Positions 33,156-41,482 of a stretch of 64,000 bases of DNA are shown in pieces; the stretch's first letter is position 1, and every line of letters starts with the position of its first letter. Position numbers and translations under genes: made by a program. A model generated the notes under the pieces. That model saw nothing but the letters and a program-made list of their open reading frames with translations, did not search any database and was not told the DNA's origin. The stretch comes from Selenomonas sp963544755 (GTDB lineage Bacteria > Bacillota > Negativicutes > Selenomonadales > Selenomonadaceae), in NCBI GenBank assembly GCA_963544755.1, contig CAUUGH010000004.1, forward strand, positions 1 to 64,000, written 5' to 3'.

Positions 33156-34580
33156 ATGGCAATATACGATCCAAAGTCACAAGATGCCGAGTCATTTATT
33201 AACCATGAAGAAATCTGCGCGACGCTCGCCTGGGCAGAGGAGAAAAAAGACGATCACGCGCTCGTTTTAAAAATTTTGCAGCGTGCGCGTGACTGTAAGG
33301 GGCTATCGCATCGAGAAGCGGCGCTTTTGCTTTTGCTAGACGATCAACGGCTCATAGAAAAAATGTTTACTTTGGCAAAAGCGATAAAAGAAGAGCTATA
33401 CGGTAAACGCATCGTACTTTTTGCGCCGCTTTATCTTTCCAACTACTGTGTAAACGGCTGTGTTTACTGTCCTTATCACCGGGAAAATAAGCGCATTTTC
33501 CGCAAAAAACTAACGCAGGCAGAAATCCGCCGCGAGGTCATCGCCCTACAAGATATGGGTCATAAAAGACTGGCATTAGAAGCCGGCGAAGATCCGCTTA
33601 ATAATCCGCTTGACTACATCTTAGAGAGCATCCAAACCATCTATGCCATCCGTCATAAAAACGGCGCGATTCGCCGCGTCAATGTAAATATTGCAGCGAC
33701 GACAGTCGAAAACTACCGCCGGCTTAAAAAAGCCGGCATCGGTACATATATTCTCTTTCAAGAAACCTATCATAAAAAAAACTATGAAAAGTTACACCCC
33801 CAAGGGCCAAAGCACGACTATAAATGGCACACAGAAGCGATGGATCGCGCCATGGCGGCAGGCATTGACGATGTAGGCTGCGGCGTTCTTTTTGGGCTGA
33901 ATTTCTATCGCTATGACCTCGTGGGGCTTTTGATGCACGCCGAGCATTTAGAAGCGTGTTTTGGCGTAGGACCTCATACGATCAGCGTGCCGCGCATCTG
34001 TCCGGCAGACGATATTGATCCAAAAGCCTTTTCTAACGCCATTGACGACGCTACTTTTAAAAAAATCGTCGCCGTCATTCGCATCGCCGTGCCGTATACG
34101 GGCATGATCATTTCTACAAGAGAGTCCCCTAAAAGTCGCCAAAGCGTCCTTGATCTGGGCATCTCGCAAATCTCAGGAGGATCTTTGACAAGTGTCGGCG
34201 GCTATGAAAAAAAAGAGCAGCTCCTAGAAAATTCGGCGCAATTTGACGTAAGCGACAGGCGCACACTAGATGAAGTTATTGCATGGCTCTTAGACCTTGG
34301 CTATGTGCCGAGCTTTTGCACGGCGTGCTATCGTGCCGGACGCACAGGCGATCGCTTCATGAGTCTTTGTAAGAGCGGTCAGATCAAAAATTGCTGTCTG
34401 CCAAACGCCCTCATTACCCTAAAAGAATATTTAGAAGACTACGCAAGTAAAAAAACGCGAGAAAAGGCAAGAAGCGTCATTTATCAACAATACGAAGAAA
34501 TACCAAACCCTGCCGTAAAGAAAAAAGCGGCGTACTACCTAAAAGAGATTGGCGACGGCAGGCGTGATTTTCGCTTTTAA
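33156..34580 (+). CDS. hydG: [FeFe] hydrogenase maturase HydG (radical SAM tyrosine lyase)
   Basis: 474 residues. The radical SAM motif is C98-C102-C105 (CVNGCVYC). The C-terminal motif FCTACYRAGRTGDRFM plus KNCCLPNA binds the auxiliary cluster with the dangler iron. HydG cleaves tyrosine to give the CO and CN ligands of the H-cluster. The C-terminal motif separates it from ThiH, which is present at 57.7 kb. TGAGGGGGCA precedes the ATG. Together with hydE it serves the hydrogenase at 16.4 kb and possibly others. Confidence 0.95.
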   Translation: MAIYDPKSQDAESFINHEEICATLAWAEEKKDDHALVLKILQRARDCKGLSHREAALLLLLDDQRLIEKMFTLAKAIKEELYGKRIVLFAPLYLSNYCVNGCVYCPYHRENKRIFRKKLTQAEIRREVIALQDMGHKRLALEAGEDPLNNPLDYILESIQTIYAIRHKNGAIRRVNVNIAATTVENYRRLKKAGIGTYILFQETYHKKNYEKLHPQGPKHDYKWHTEAMDRAMAAGIDDVGCGVLFGLNFYRYDLVGLLMHAEHLEACFGVGPHTISVPRICPADDIDPKAFSNAIDDATFKKIVAVIRIAVPYTGMIISTRESPKSRQSVLDLGISQISGGSLTSVGGYEKKEQLLENSAQFDVSDRRTLDEVIAWLLDLGYVPSFCTACYRAGRTGDRFMSLCKSGQIKNCCLPNALITLKEYLEDYASKKTREKARSVIYQQYEEIPNPAVKKKAAYYLKEIGDGRRDFRF

Positions 34581-34628
34581 AAGCGCGATTAGTTTTATAT
34601 TGTTAACAACCATCTTGGAGGTGGCGTA

Positions 34629-35120
34629 ATGAAAAGTGATGCCATGCCATCACTGGAAGAACTTTATCAACACGCGCATTATGTGCCGGAAATAGAGCCT
34701 TATGCCGTACTTTCGATGCTTGCGGTGCTAGAAGCAAACAAGACCATTCAACATAAAATATTTGACATCTTGCAGCAAAAGTACAATATGTCAGAAGGTA
34801 AGCTAAGGGTGATGATCATTTTGCATAAGCTTAGCAAAGAAGAAACGCTGACACCTTCAGAGCTTGCCCAAAAAGCAGCGGTATCGCGTGCTACGATTAG
34901 CGTGATGCTAAAGCGCATGGAGCGCGACGGGCTGATCTTAGTCGCGGTAGACACGCTTGACGGGCGCGGCAAACTCGTCTGCCTTACGCCGCAAGGACGC
35001 GCCAGGATGGATGAACTATTGCCATTACACTATAGTCGCATTTCGCATTTGATGCGCCGCTTGACAGTAAAAGAACAGGAAAAATTGACCGCGCTCCTTT
35101 GTAAGATGGCAGATGGCTAA
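34629..35120 (+). CDS. MarR family transcriptional regulator
   Basis: 163 residues from an ATG after TTGGAGGTGG. The winged helix-turn-helix occupies about residues 50-135, with LTPSELAQKAAVSRATISVM as the recognition part and the wing DTLDGRGKLVCLTPQGR. It follows hydG by 48 bases and precedes a strong terminator, so it may be part of the hyd transcript and regulate it. The ligand is unknown. Confidence 0.88.
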   Translation: MKSDAMPSLEELYQHAHYVPEIEPYAVLSMLAVLEANKTIQHKIFDILQQKYNMSEGKLRVMIILHKLSKEETLTPSELAQKAAVSRATISVMLKRMERDGLILVAVDTLDGRGKLVCLTPQGRARMDELLPLHYSRISHLMRRLTVKEQEKLTALLCKMADG

Positions 35121-35131
35121 AAACAGACGGC

Positions 35132-35170
35132 AAAAAGCTTCGACGAAAGATAAAGCGTCGAAGCTTTTTT
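35132..35170. terminator. Bidirectional terminator after the MarR gene
   Basis: AAAAAGCTTCGACG pairs with CGTCGAAGCTTTTTT around a ten-base loop. Confidence 0.9.
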
Positions 35171-35276
35171 ATTTATGCCGGACAGATCAACTTGCACCTT
35201 TGGAGGAAAAGAGGAATTTTCACCTTCCTTGGCGAAATAAAAAATATTCATCAAGATATGAGAGGGGCGCAAGCTA

Positions 35277-35447
35277 ATGGATATTAAAAAAACAGAGCGA
35301 GGTTTTGCTAAAGAAATTATCAAGAAGATAAAAACCAAAAGGCGCGATCAAATGGCAATAGATAGCCAAAAATGTGGGCAAAAAGCGGGCCTTTTCTTGG
35401 GAAGCGTTGCAAAAGACGCGCTTTGCTCATTTTTGGCGGTTCGTTAA
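35277..35447 (+). CDS. Small basic protein translated with the chemoreceptor
   Basis: 56 residues, strongly basic in the first half (MDIKKTERGFAKEIIKKIK) and hydrophobic near the end. GAGAGGGGCG lies eight bases before the ATG. Its TAA is followed after one base by the chemoreceptor ATG (TAATATG), a typical coupling arrangement. It may be a real small protein or a leader peptide controlling the receptor. No family recognised. Confidence 0.5.
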   Translation: MDIKKTERGFAKEIIKKIKTKRRDQMAIDSQKCGQKAGLFLGSVAKDALCSFLAVR

Positions 35448-35448
35448 T

Positions 35449-37182
35449 ATGGAGCAAAACGATAAGAAAAAAGCGGCTGTTTTGCGTCTTTTTCAAAGTA
35501 AAGACGACACTTTTCGCCTAAGGCGGCGCGTCGTCTTTTTTGCGGTATTTTTTATGGCGGCGTTTTTTGCACTTAGCTATCATGCTTATGATAGTGCCGC
35601 TACGTCAAACGCTACGATCTGGAAAGAAAAAGCCGATGCCGATATGCGCGGCATCTTGCTGCTTTTAGAAAAAACGCACGCCGGCGATTGGGCGGTGCAA
35701 GACGGGCGCATCTATAAAGGCGGCAGACTCTTAAATGATAACGCCAGCTTTGTCGAGCACTTAAAAGAAGTAACAGGCTCTGAGATCGCGCTCTTTGTCG
35801 GCGATAAAGTAGCCGTTTCCACCTACGATCCGAGCGGCAAGCGGCTTTTAGGGCAAGAGGCGGATGCCGCCGTTAAAAAGATCGTACTTTTAGGCTGCAC
35901 GCCTTATATCGGTCGTTCGGATCTTGGCGACATCCGCCCACTCGGCGCTTATCATACGCTTTTTGACATCGACGGCGAAGTAGTGGGCATGATCTTTGTC
36001 GGCGTGCCGCAAGAAGCAGAAGAGCGCGTCTTAGGTGCGCTTACTAATTCGCTGCTTCTTACCGGGCTGGTGCTTTTTTTACTCTTACTTACAGGCTTGG
36101 GGCTTTTGCTCGCCTACACGGGACGGCTCGCGCTTCCTATAAAAGAGCAAGAAGAAGAAAGCGCAGAAAAAGAAAACGCGCCTGTTGCAGAAATTGCAGC
36201 GCTGCCCGTTTCGACGCTTTTTTCACCGCAAGAAGCTAGCCCACCAAAAGCTAAAGATGCACTAGAAGCTGTATCTTCAAAAACACTTTCGCGCATTGGG
36301 GCGTTTTCGACAATGCTTCTACAAGCTACAAAGACGCAGGCAGAAAAGCTCGATTTAGCCTTAGCTAAGGTCGGCGAGCTAAAAGAGGCGGCAAAAAAAG
36401 CGGCGCAGCTCTTAGCAGATGCTAAAGAACCTGAAAGTGCAAAAGGTGAGCTAAAAGAAGCTAAAGACGCTGAAAATATGTGCCGACAGTTAGGTGAAAG
36501 CCGTATAGCGGCATACGAAGCGGCAGAAAAGACTAAAGAACTAATAAAAGAATTTCAAACAGCAGATGATCTAACATCTGCTCTTAAAGAACGTGCAGCA
36601 GCCATTGGTGAAGCGATAAGAGAAGTTACAGACATTGCAACGCAGACGAATCTGCTGGCATTTAATGCAGCGGTCGAAGCAGCGCGAGCAGGCGAAGAAG
36701 GAAGACGTTTCGCCGCCGTCGCTGACCAAGTGCGCCGCCTGTCAGAAGATGCAGGTAAACTTTCCACAAACGCAGCAAATTTGTTAACGACGCTGGAAAA
36801 TGACGTAAATAAGGCAATGGCAGCCATCGCGGCAGGCGGCGCAGAGGCTAAGGAAAGCCGCGCCGCACTTTGCACTATAGCCGATATAACAGCGAATTTA
36901 GAAGATAGGGCAAAACGCGCTAAAAGCGTTACAAGAAGCGATAGCCCTAATATGTCTATGCTCATGGAAATAGGTAAACTGCAAGAACAAATACTAAAAG
37001 ACGCCGAAAAATTGTTAGCAGTTAAGACCGATGAAAAAACAAACATTAAAGAACTTAGCGAAGCTGCCGACAGCTTGCGAGAGCTTTTACAAAGCGAGCC
37101 TATTTCTTTTAGCCTTGCAAAAACAGAAAAAAGCATGATGCCGACAGCTAAAGAAAAAGAGTGCGAGGAGGAAAAACCATGA
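35449..37182 (+). CDS. Methyl-accepting chemotaxis protein
   Basis: 577 residues from the ATG at 35449. The frame stays open upstream to a GTG at 35374 without a good binding site. TM1 is near residues 28-46, a single-Cache-like sensor about 50-200 (GKRLLGQEADAAV then TLFDIDGEVVGMIFVGVP), TM2 about 210-238. The signalling hairpin IATQTNLLAFNAAVEAARAG lies near residue 405. A HAMP domain is not apparent and the cytoplasmic bundle is short. It would sense a small ligand outside and signal through CheA/CheW, which are not in the window. Confidence 0.87.
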   Translation: MEQNDKKKAAVLRLFQSKDDTFRLRRRVVFFAVFFMAAFFALSYHAYDSAATSNATIWKEKADADMRGILLLLEKTHAGDWAVQDGRIYKGGRLLNDNASFVEHLKEVTGSEIALFVGDKVAVSTYDPSGKRLLGQEADAAVKKIVLLGCTPYIGRSDLGDIRPLGAYHTLFDIDGEVVGMIFVGVPQEAEERVLGALTNSLLLTGLVLFLLLLTGLGLLLAYTGRLALPIKEQEEESAEKENAPVAEIAALPVSTLFSPQEASPPKAKDALEAVSSKTLSRIGAFSTMLLQATKTQAEKLDLALAKVGELKEAAKKAAQLLADAKEPESAKGELKEAKDAENMCRQLGESRIAAYEAAEKTKELIKEFQTADDLTSALKERAAAIGEAIREVTDIATQTNLLAFNAAVEAARAGEEGRRFAAVADQVRRLSEDAGKLSTNAANLLTTLENDVNKAMAAIAAGGAEAKESRAALCTIADITANLEDRAKRAKSVTRSDSPNMSMLMEIGKLQEQILKDAEKLLAVKTDEKTNIKELSEAADSLRELLQSEPISFSLAKTEKSMMPTAKEKECEEEKP

Positions 37183-37673
37183 TCATTTCTTGGGATGAAT
37201 ATTTCATGGGCATCGCGCTTTTTTCTAAATACCGCAGCAAAGATCCGCACACAAAGGTCGGCGCTTGCATCGTCAACGAAGATAAGCACATAGTCGGCGT
37301 CGGCTACAACGGTATGCCAAATGGCTGCGCTGATAAAGATTTCCCATGGACAAATCAAGGTGCATTTAGCGATAAAAAATATGCCTACGTCGTCCATGCT
37401 GAACTAAACGCGATCTTAAACGCCTGCACATCCTTAAAAGGCTGTAGCATCTACACATCACTATTTCCATGCAATGAATGTTGCAAGGCGATCATACAGT
37501 GCGCCATCAAAGAAGTCATCTATCTTTCAGATAAGTATGCAGCAAGCGACAGCACACGCGCCTCAAAACGTATGTTTGATGCCGCTAATATCTGCTATCG
37601 CAGGCTAAAGACAAACATCAGCACACTTTCAGTAGAATTTTCCTTAAAAAAAGAAGAAAATGAAAACGACTAA
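37179..37673 (+). CDS. dCMP deaminase family protein (ComEB type)
   Basis: 164 residues from the ATG at 37179, after GAGGAGG. It overlaps the chemoreceptor stop (ATGA). The zinc-binding deaminase motifs are HAELNAI (His and catalytic Glu) and PCNECC, with GYNGMPNGC upstream, as in dCMP deaminase. It would convert dCMP to dUMP for thymidylate synthesis. The coupling to a chemoreceptor is probably incidental. Confidence 0.88.
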   Translation: MIISWDEYFMGIALFSKYRSKDPHTKVGACIVNEDKHIVGVGYNGMPNGCADKDFPWTNQGAFSDKKYAYVVHAELNAILNACTSLKGCSIYTSLFPCNECCKAIIQCAIKEVIYLSDKYAASDSTRASKRMFDAANICYRRLKTNISTLSVEFSLKKEENEND

Positions 37674-37715
37674 GCCGCCCTTACATGAAAAAGCCTAGAA
37701 GTTCTGCCCTTTAGC

Positions 37716-37743
37716 TTGACCTCTTGGATTTTCATGGTACAAT
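37716..37743 (+). promoter_or_regulatory. Promoter of the lpxC operon
   Basis: TTGACC and TACAAT are 16 bases apart. The transcript leader, about 165 bases, contains palindromic element copy 9 before lpxC. Confidence 0.65.
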
Positions 37744-37781
37744 AAAAAGACGTGTATGATAAAGAGATTCAAGAGTATCGT

Positions 37782-37891
37782 TTAGGAAATACTGATAAAT
37801 TTAGCTACGCATCTACGTTCTTATCATCGTCGATAAATATAAGGTAGATACGAAAAATCAGGCGACTTCATTTAATCAGTATTTTCTTAGG
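37782..37891. repeat. Interspersed palindromic element, copy 9 (long form)
   Basis: Ends TTAGGAAATACTGATAAATTTAG and CTTCATTTAATCAGTATTTTCTTAG, again matching each other: the ACT/AGT position pairs as TACTGAT/ATCAGTA. It lies in the lpxC leader. Confidence 0.78.
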
Positions 37892-37915
37892 TTCTGCCGA
37901 TGAGGAGGCTGATTC

Positions 37916-38752
37916 TTGTCCTTTCAGACGACGATTGCCCGACGCGTTGATTATGAGGGCGTAGGGCTTCATTCCGGCATATTAGTGCATCTTGCGCTTC
38001 TTCCGGCGCCGGTAGATACTGGGATCGTGTTCGTACGCCGCGATTTAGAAGGTGCGCCGCATATTCGCGCGATAGCGCCCCATGTAGCTTCGACAGTACG
38101 CGCAACGATGCTAAAAGAAGGCGCGGCGCGTGTCTTTACAGTCGAGCATCTCATGAGTGCGCTAGCGGCGTTTGGCGTTGATAATTGCTTGGTGGCGATG
38201 GATGCAGAAGAGCCGCCGGTAGCAGACGGCAGTGCGCGTGTGTTTTTTTCGCTGTTAAAAAGCGCAGGTAAGACGCTGCAGGAAAAAAAGCGCCAAGAGA
38301 TCATCATAGATCGCATCTATCGCATTGACGACGGCGTGCGCTTTCTCATCGCCTTACCTTATGCCGAAGGGCTGCGCGTTAGTTTTACTTCGCTAAACGA
38401 ACACGCATTGGTAGGTACGCAGTATCGCGATTTTTTCGTACGAGAAGATGCTTACGAAAAAGAGATCGCACCGGCGCGTACGATAGCTTATGAAGGCGAA
38501 GTAGAAGCGCTTAAAAAAGCAGGGCTTGGTCTTGGCGGCACATTAGAAAATGTCATCGTTTATAATGATGAACAATGGCTTAATGATTTGCGCTTTGCCG
38601 ATGAATTAGTGCGCCATAAGATCTTAGATCTGATCGGCGATCTTCGTCTGGCAGGCTGCGTGCGCGGTCATATCATCGCCGTAAAGTCAGGTCACGCGCT
38701 AAATACGAAGCTGGCAAAAGAACTCTACGAAGCGTTTGCAAAGAGCAGCTGA
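37916..38752 (+). CDS. lpxC: UDP-3-O-acyl-N-acetylglucosamine deacetylase
   Basis: 278 residues from TTG at 37916, after GAGGAGG. Zinc ligands H78 (VEHLMSA), H234 and D238 (HKILDLIGD) and the general base region H260 are present. LpxC performs the committed step of lipid A synthesis in the cytoplasm. It starts the lipid A operon, but lpxD, which acts next, is not in this cluster. Confidence 0.96.
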   Translation: MSFQTTIARRVDYEGVGLHSGILVHLALLPAPVDTGIVFVRRDLEGAPHIRAIAPHVASTVRATMLKEGAARVFTVEHLMSALAAFGVDNCLVAMDAEEPPVADGSARVFFSLLKSAGKTLQEKKRQEIIIDRIYRIDDGVRFLIALPYAEGLRVSFTSLNEHALVGTQYRDFFVREDAYEKEIAPARTIAYEGEVEALKKAGLGLGGTLENVIVYNDEQWLNDLRFADELVRHKILDLIGDLRLAGCVRGHIIAVKSGHALNTKLAKELYEAFAKSS

Positions 38753-38773
38753 TAAGAAAAAGGAGCAATTACC

Positions 38774-39217
38774 ATGATTTTGGACATCAATGAAATTAAA
38801 AAGATCCTGCCGCATCGTCCGCCGATGCTTTTAGTTGATCGCATCATCGAATTGGTGCCTTTCGAGTCAGCGACGGGAGTCAAATGCGTGACAATGACGG
38901 AGGATTTTTTTCGTGGCCACTTTCCCGATTCGCCGATCATGCCGGGCGTTTTGCTCTTAGAAGCTATGGCACAAGTCGGCGGCATCACTATGCTTTATCC
39001 TGAGGAAAATCGCGGTAAGCTCGCACTTTTTGGCGGCATGGAGGGCGTAAAGTTCAAAAGACCGGTTGTACCCGGCGATCAACTCATAACGAAAGCGAAG
39101 ATAACGAAGGTTCACGGCGAATTTGGCAAGTTGCACGCAGACGGCTATGTAGACGGTGTAATGGTTGCTAAGGCGGATTTTACATTTGCCCTGCAAGATC
39201 CTGAAAAATTTTCTTAA
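38774..39217 (+). CDS. fabZ: 3-hydroxyacyl-ACP dehydratase FabZ
   Basis: 147 residues, with the catalytic H49 (FRGHFPDSPIMPGVLL) and E63 (LEAMAQ). It dehydrates 3-hydroxyacyl-ACP, the same substrate pool used by LpxA, and is often placed between lpxC/lpxD and lpxA. AAAGGAG precedes the ATG. The stop is followed by a half copy of the palindromic element. Confidence 0.96.
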   Translation: MILDINEIKKILPHRPPMLLVDRIIELVPFESATGVKCVTMTEDFFRGHFPDSPIMPGVLLLEAMAQVGGITMLYPEENRGKLALFGGMEGVKFKRPVVPGDQLITKAKITKVHGEFGKLHADGYVDGVMVAKADFTFALQDPEKFS

Positions 39218-39270
39218 AGACACTCTGATAAAATGAAGATGGCCGGCTGAAATTAGCGGCGATTTTTTAA
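39216..39270. repeat. Interspersed palindromic element, copy 10 (left half)
   Basis: Only the left arm AAAGACACTCTGATAAAATGAAG is clear, followed by GCCGGC. The right arm is missing or decayed. It touches the fabZ stop codon. Confidence 0.5.
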
Positions 39271-39407
39271 AATAATCTTTTATCAACCCCGAAAATTGGC
39301 GATTTTGCCATAAGTATGACAGGCAGAAAATGACAGGTCTACATGAGTATAACAATATGACATGACATCCTGTCAGCTCTTTTCGAGTGAAATAAGGGGT
39401 GAGAAAA

Positions 39408-40271
39408 ATGTTAGATAGCAAAGTCTTGACATATATCCATGATAAAGCTGTTGTAAATCCGAGCGCACATATAGCCGCAGGTGTAGAAATAGGTCCTTAC
39501 GCAGTGATCGAAGAAAATGCAGTGCTTGGCGAAAATGTCAAGGTCGGCGCACATACTGTGATCGGCAAAGATGTTTTCATCGGCGAAGGGACTGTTATCG
39601 AGCCGCACGCTGTCATAGATCGTTGGACGAGTATCGGCAGCAATAGCCATATTTTCCAATTCGCTTCCGTTGGCGCAGAGCCGCAGGATTTGAAATTTAA
39701 AGGGGAAAAAAGCTACACGATCATAGGCGATCGCACGACCATTCGCGAGTATTCGAGCATTCACCGCGCTACAGGCGAAGGCGAAGAAACGCGCATAGGA
39801 AGCGACAGCTTGCTGATGGCGTGTACACACGTCGCGCATAATTGCGTCATTGGCAATCATGTCATTATGTCGAATGCGGCGATGATCGCAGGCCATGCTG
39901 TCGTTGAAGATCGCGCTGTTCTTGGCGGTATGTGCGGCGTGCATCAGTTCGTGAAGATCGGCAGGAATGTCATGATCGGCGGTATGTCGAAGGTCGTGCA
40001 GGATTGTGTGCCATATACGATTGTAGACGGGCATCCGGCGCGTGTCGTTGGCATAAACAGCGTAGGCCTTTCGCGTGCCGGCATCTTAGTAGAAGCGCGG
40101 CAAAACATCAAAAGAGCCTATAAGCTCCTTTTTCGATCGGGACTAAGCCTTGCACAGGCTATTGCCGTCATTGAGCAGGAAGTTGATACTTCTGAGGAAG
40201 TCGAGCATTTTTTGCGCTTTTTACGAAATGCTGATCGCGGCATTTGCCGCGAACGGCGCGAAAATGAATAG
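39408..40271 (+). CDS. lpxA: UDP-N-acetylglucosamine O-acyltransferase
   Basis: 287 residues from the ATG at 39408, after AAGGGGTGAG. A left-handed beta-helix of hexapeptide repeats runs from about residues 10-190 (VEIGPYAVIEENAVLGENV), with the catalytic His in THVAHNCVIG. The C-terminal helical domain (LVEARQNIKRAYKLLFRS) is as in LpxA. It adds the 3-hydroxyacyl chain at O3 of UDP-GlcNAc, the first lipid A step. Confidence 0.95.
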   Translation: MLDSKVLTYIHDKAVVNPSAHIAAGVEIGPYAVIEENAVLGENVKVGAHTVIGKDVFIGEGTVIEPHAVIDRWTSIGSNSHIFQFASVGAEPQDLKFKGEKSYTIIGDRTTIREYSSIHRATGEGEETRIGSDSLLMACTHVAHNCVIGNHVIMSNAAMIAGHAVVEDRAVLGGMCGVHQFVKIGRNVMIGGMSKVVQDCVPYTIVDGHPARVVGINSVGLSRAGILVEARQNIKRAYKLLFRSGLSLAQAIAVIEQEVDTSEEVEHFLRFLRNADRGICRERRENE

Positions 40272-40301
40272 AGATTAAATATATCATTGAGGTGAATATT
40301 T

Positions 40302-41108
40302 TTGGAGAAAATTGGGCTTTTAGCCGGTGTAGGTCGTCTGCCCGTCCTCTTTTCTAAGGCGGCAAAGTCGCTTGGCTACGAGGTCAGCGCTATATCCTTA
40401 CTAAAAGATACAGATAAAGAGCTAGCTAGCGAAGCTTCTAACCATAAAGCGATCAATGTCTCACAGCTCGGCGCGATCATCGACTATCTAAAGGAGTGCG
40501 GCGTAAAAAAAGTGACGCTTCTTGGAAAAGTCACAAAAGAGCTCCTTTTTGCAGAAAAGCACGAGCAGCCCGATATGCGTATGATGCAGCTATTGCTCTC
40601 GCTTTCTGATAAAAAAGATGATACGATCATGCTGGCTTTTGTCGAAGAGCTGGCAAAAGAGGGCTTAGAGGCTTTTGATCAGACGGCGCTTTTAAAGACG
40701 CTGATGCCTAAAGCCGGCACGCTGACAAAGCGCGAGCCTAGTGCTTTAGAGTACGCTGATATGCAGATGGCGCTGCAAACGGCAAAAGAAATAGGCCGCA
40801 TGGATGTCGGGCAAACGGCGGTCGTTAAGGATAAGGCAGTCATGGCGCTTGAAGCCATCGAAGGGACCGATGCCTGCATTAAGCGCGGCGGCAGTTTAGC
40901 CGGCGCCGGTGCTAGCGTCGGCAAGGCGGCAAAGCCACAGCAAGATACGCGCTTTGACGTGCCGACGATTGGCGAAGTTACGATAGAGTCGATGATCAAG
41001 GTAGGCGCGAAAGCTCTTGCTATTGAAGCAGGTCGCGTGCTTGTCGTAGATCAGGCAAAAGTTGTGGCGCTTGCCGAAGAAAACGCCATAACGATAAAAG
41101 CGATGTGA
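40302..41108 (+). CDS. lpxI: UDP-2,3-diacylglucosamine pyrophosphatase LpxI
   Basis: 268 residues from TTG at 40302, after GAGGTGA. It is the DUF1009/LpxI fold: IGLLAGVGRLPVLF at the N-terminus, LLGKVTKE near 72 and the C-terminal GTDACIKRGGSLAG and DVPTIG. It cleaves UDP-2,3-diacylglucosamine to lipid X and UMP, replacing the LpxH used by Escherichia coli. Its place between lpxA and lpxB supports the role. A strong terminator follows. Confidence 0.93.
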   Translation: MEKIGLLAGVGRLPVLFSKAAKSLGYEVSAISLLKDTDKELASEASNHKAINVSQLGAIIDYLKECGVKKVTLLGKVTKELLFAEKHEQPDMRMMQLLLSLSDKKDDTIMLAFVEELAKEGLEAFDQTALLKTLMPKAGTLTKREPSALEYADMQMALQTAKEIGRMDVGQTAVVKDKAVMALEAIEGTDACIKRGGSLAGAGASVGKAAKPQQDTRFDVPTIGEVTIESMIKVGAKALAIEAGRVLVVDQAKVVALAEENAITIKAM

Positions 41109-41114
41109 TGATTT

Positions 41115-41151
41115 GCGCGGTGGATACGATAGCTGTATCCTCGCGCTTTTT
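41115..41151 (+). terminator. Terminator after lpxI
   Basis: A long stem GCGCGGTGGATAC/GTATCCTCGCGC with loop GATAGCT and a T-tract. It splits the lipid A genes into lpxC-lpxI and lpxB-lptF transcripts, or attenuates between them. Confidence 0.8.
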
Positions 41152-41193
41152 CGGCTTAAGAAAATATAGATAAAAAAGTCGCCCGGCGCTTCT

Positions 41194-41356
41194 AGCGAAT
41201 CACTGATAAAATAGACCTGTAGATTGGCGCAGATTTTTAGTCCTCTTGAGGAGGTAAGCCGGACGCAAAGTGGCGCTCTCTTGAGGATTTGCCGACAAAA
41301 AGCGAGCAAAAAAGATGCTCTAAGATGGCGGTGCTGAATCTATCAGTGTTTCCTTA
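41194..41356. repeat. Interspersed palindromic element, copy 11 (divergent interior)
   Basis: 163 bp. Ends GCGAATCACTGATAAAATAGA and TGAATCTATCAGTGTTTCCTTAG. The interior is unlike the other long forms and contains its own inverted repeat CCTCTTGAGGAGG. Confidence 0.7.
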
Positions 41357-41482
41357 GATGCTATCTTTCGACAACGAGAGAAAATAGGGGCTATGAAATC
41401 TATCGGGGATTTTTAATTTTACTGCTAAAAGAAAGGCTTTAACAGGCTGCTTATCCGCAGTTTTAGAAAGAGGAGGGCCAAG

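Noticed and set aside
30870..34580. hydG as a second thiH
   Set aside because: The C-terminal CTACYRAGRTGDRFM plus downstream cysteines are specific to HydG, and a separate ThiH sits in the thi operon.
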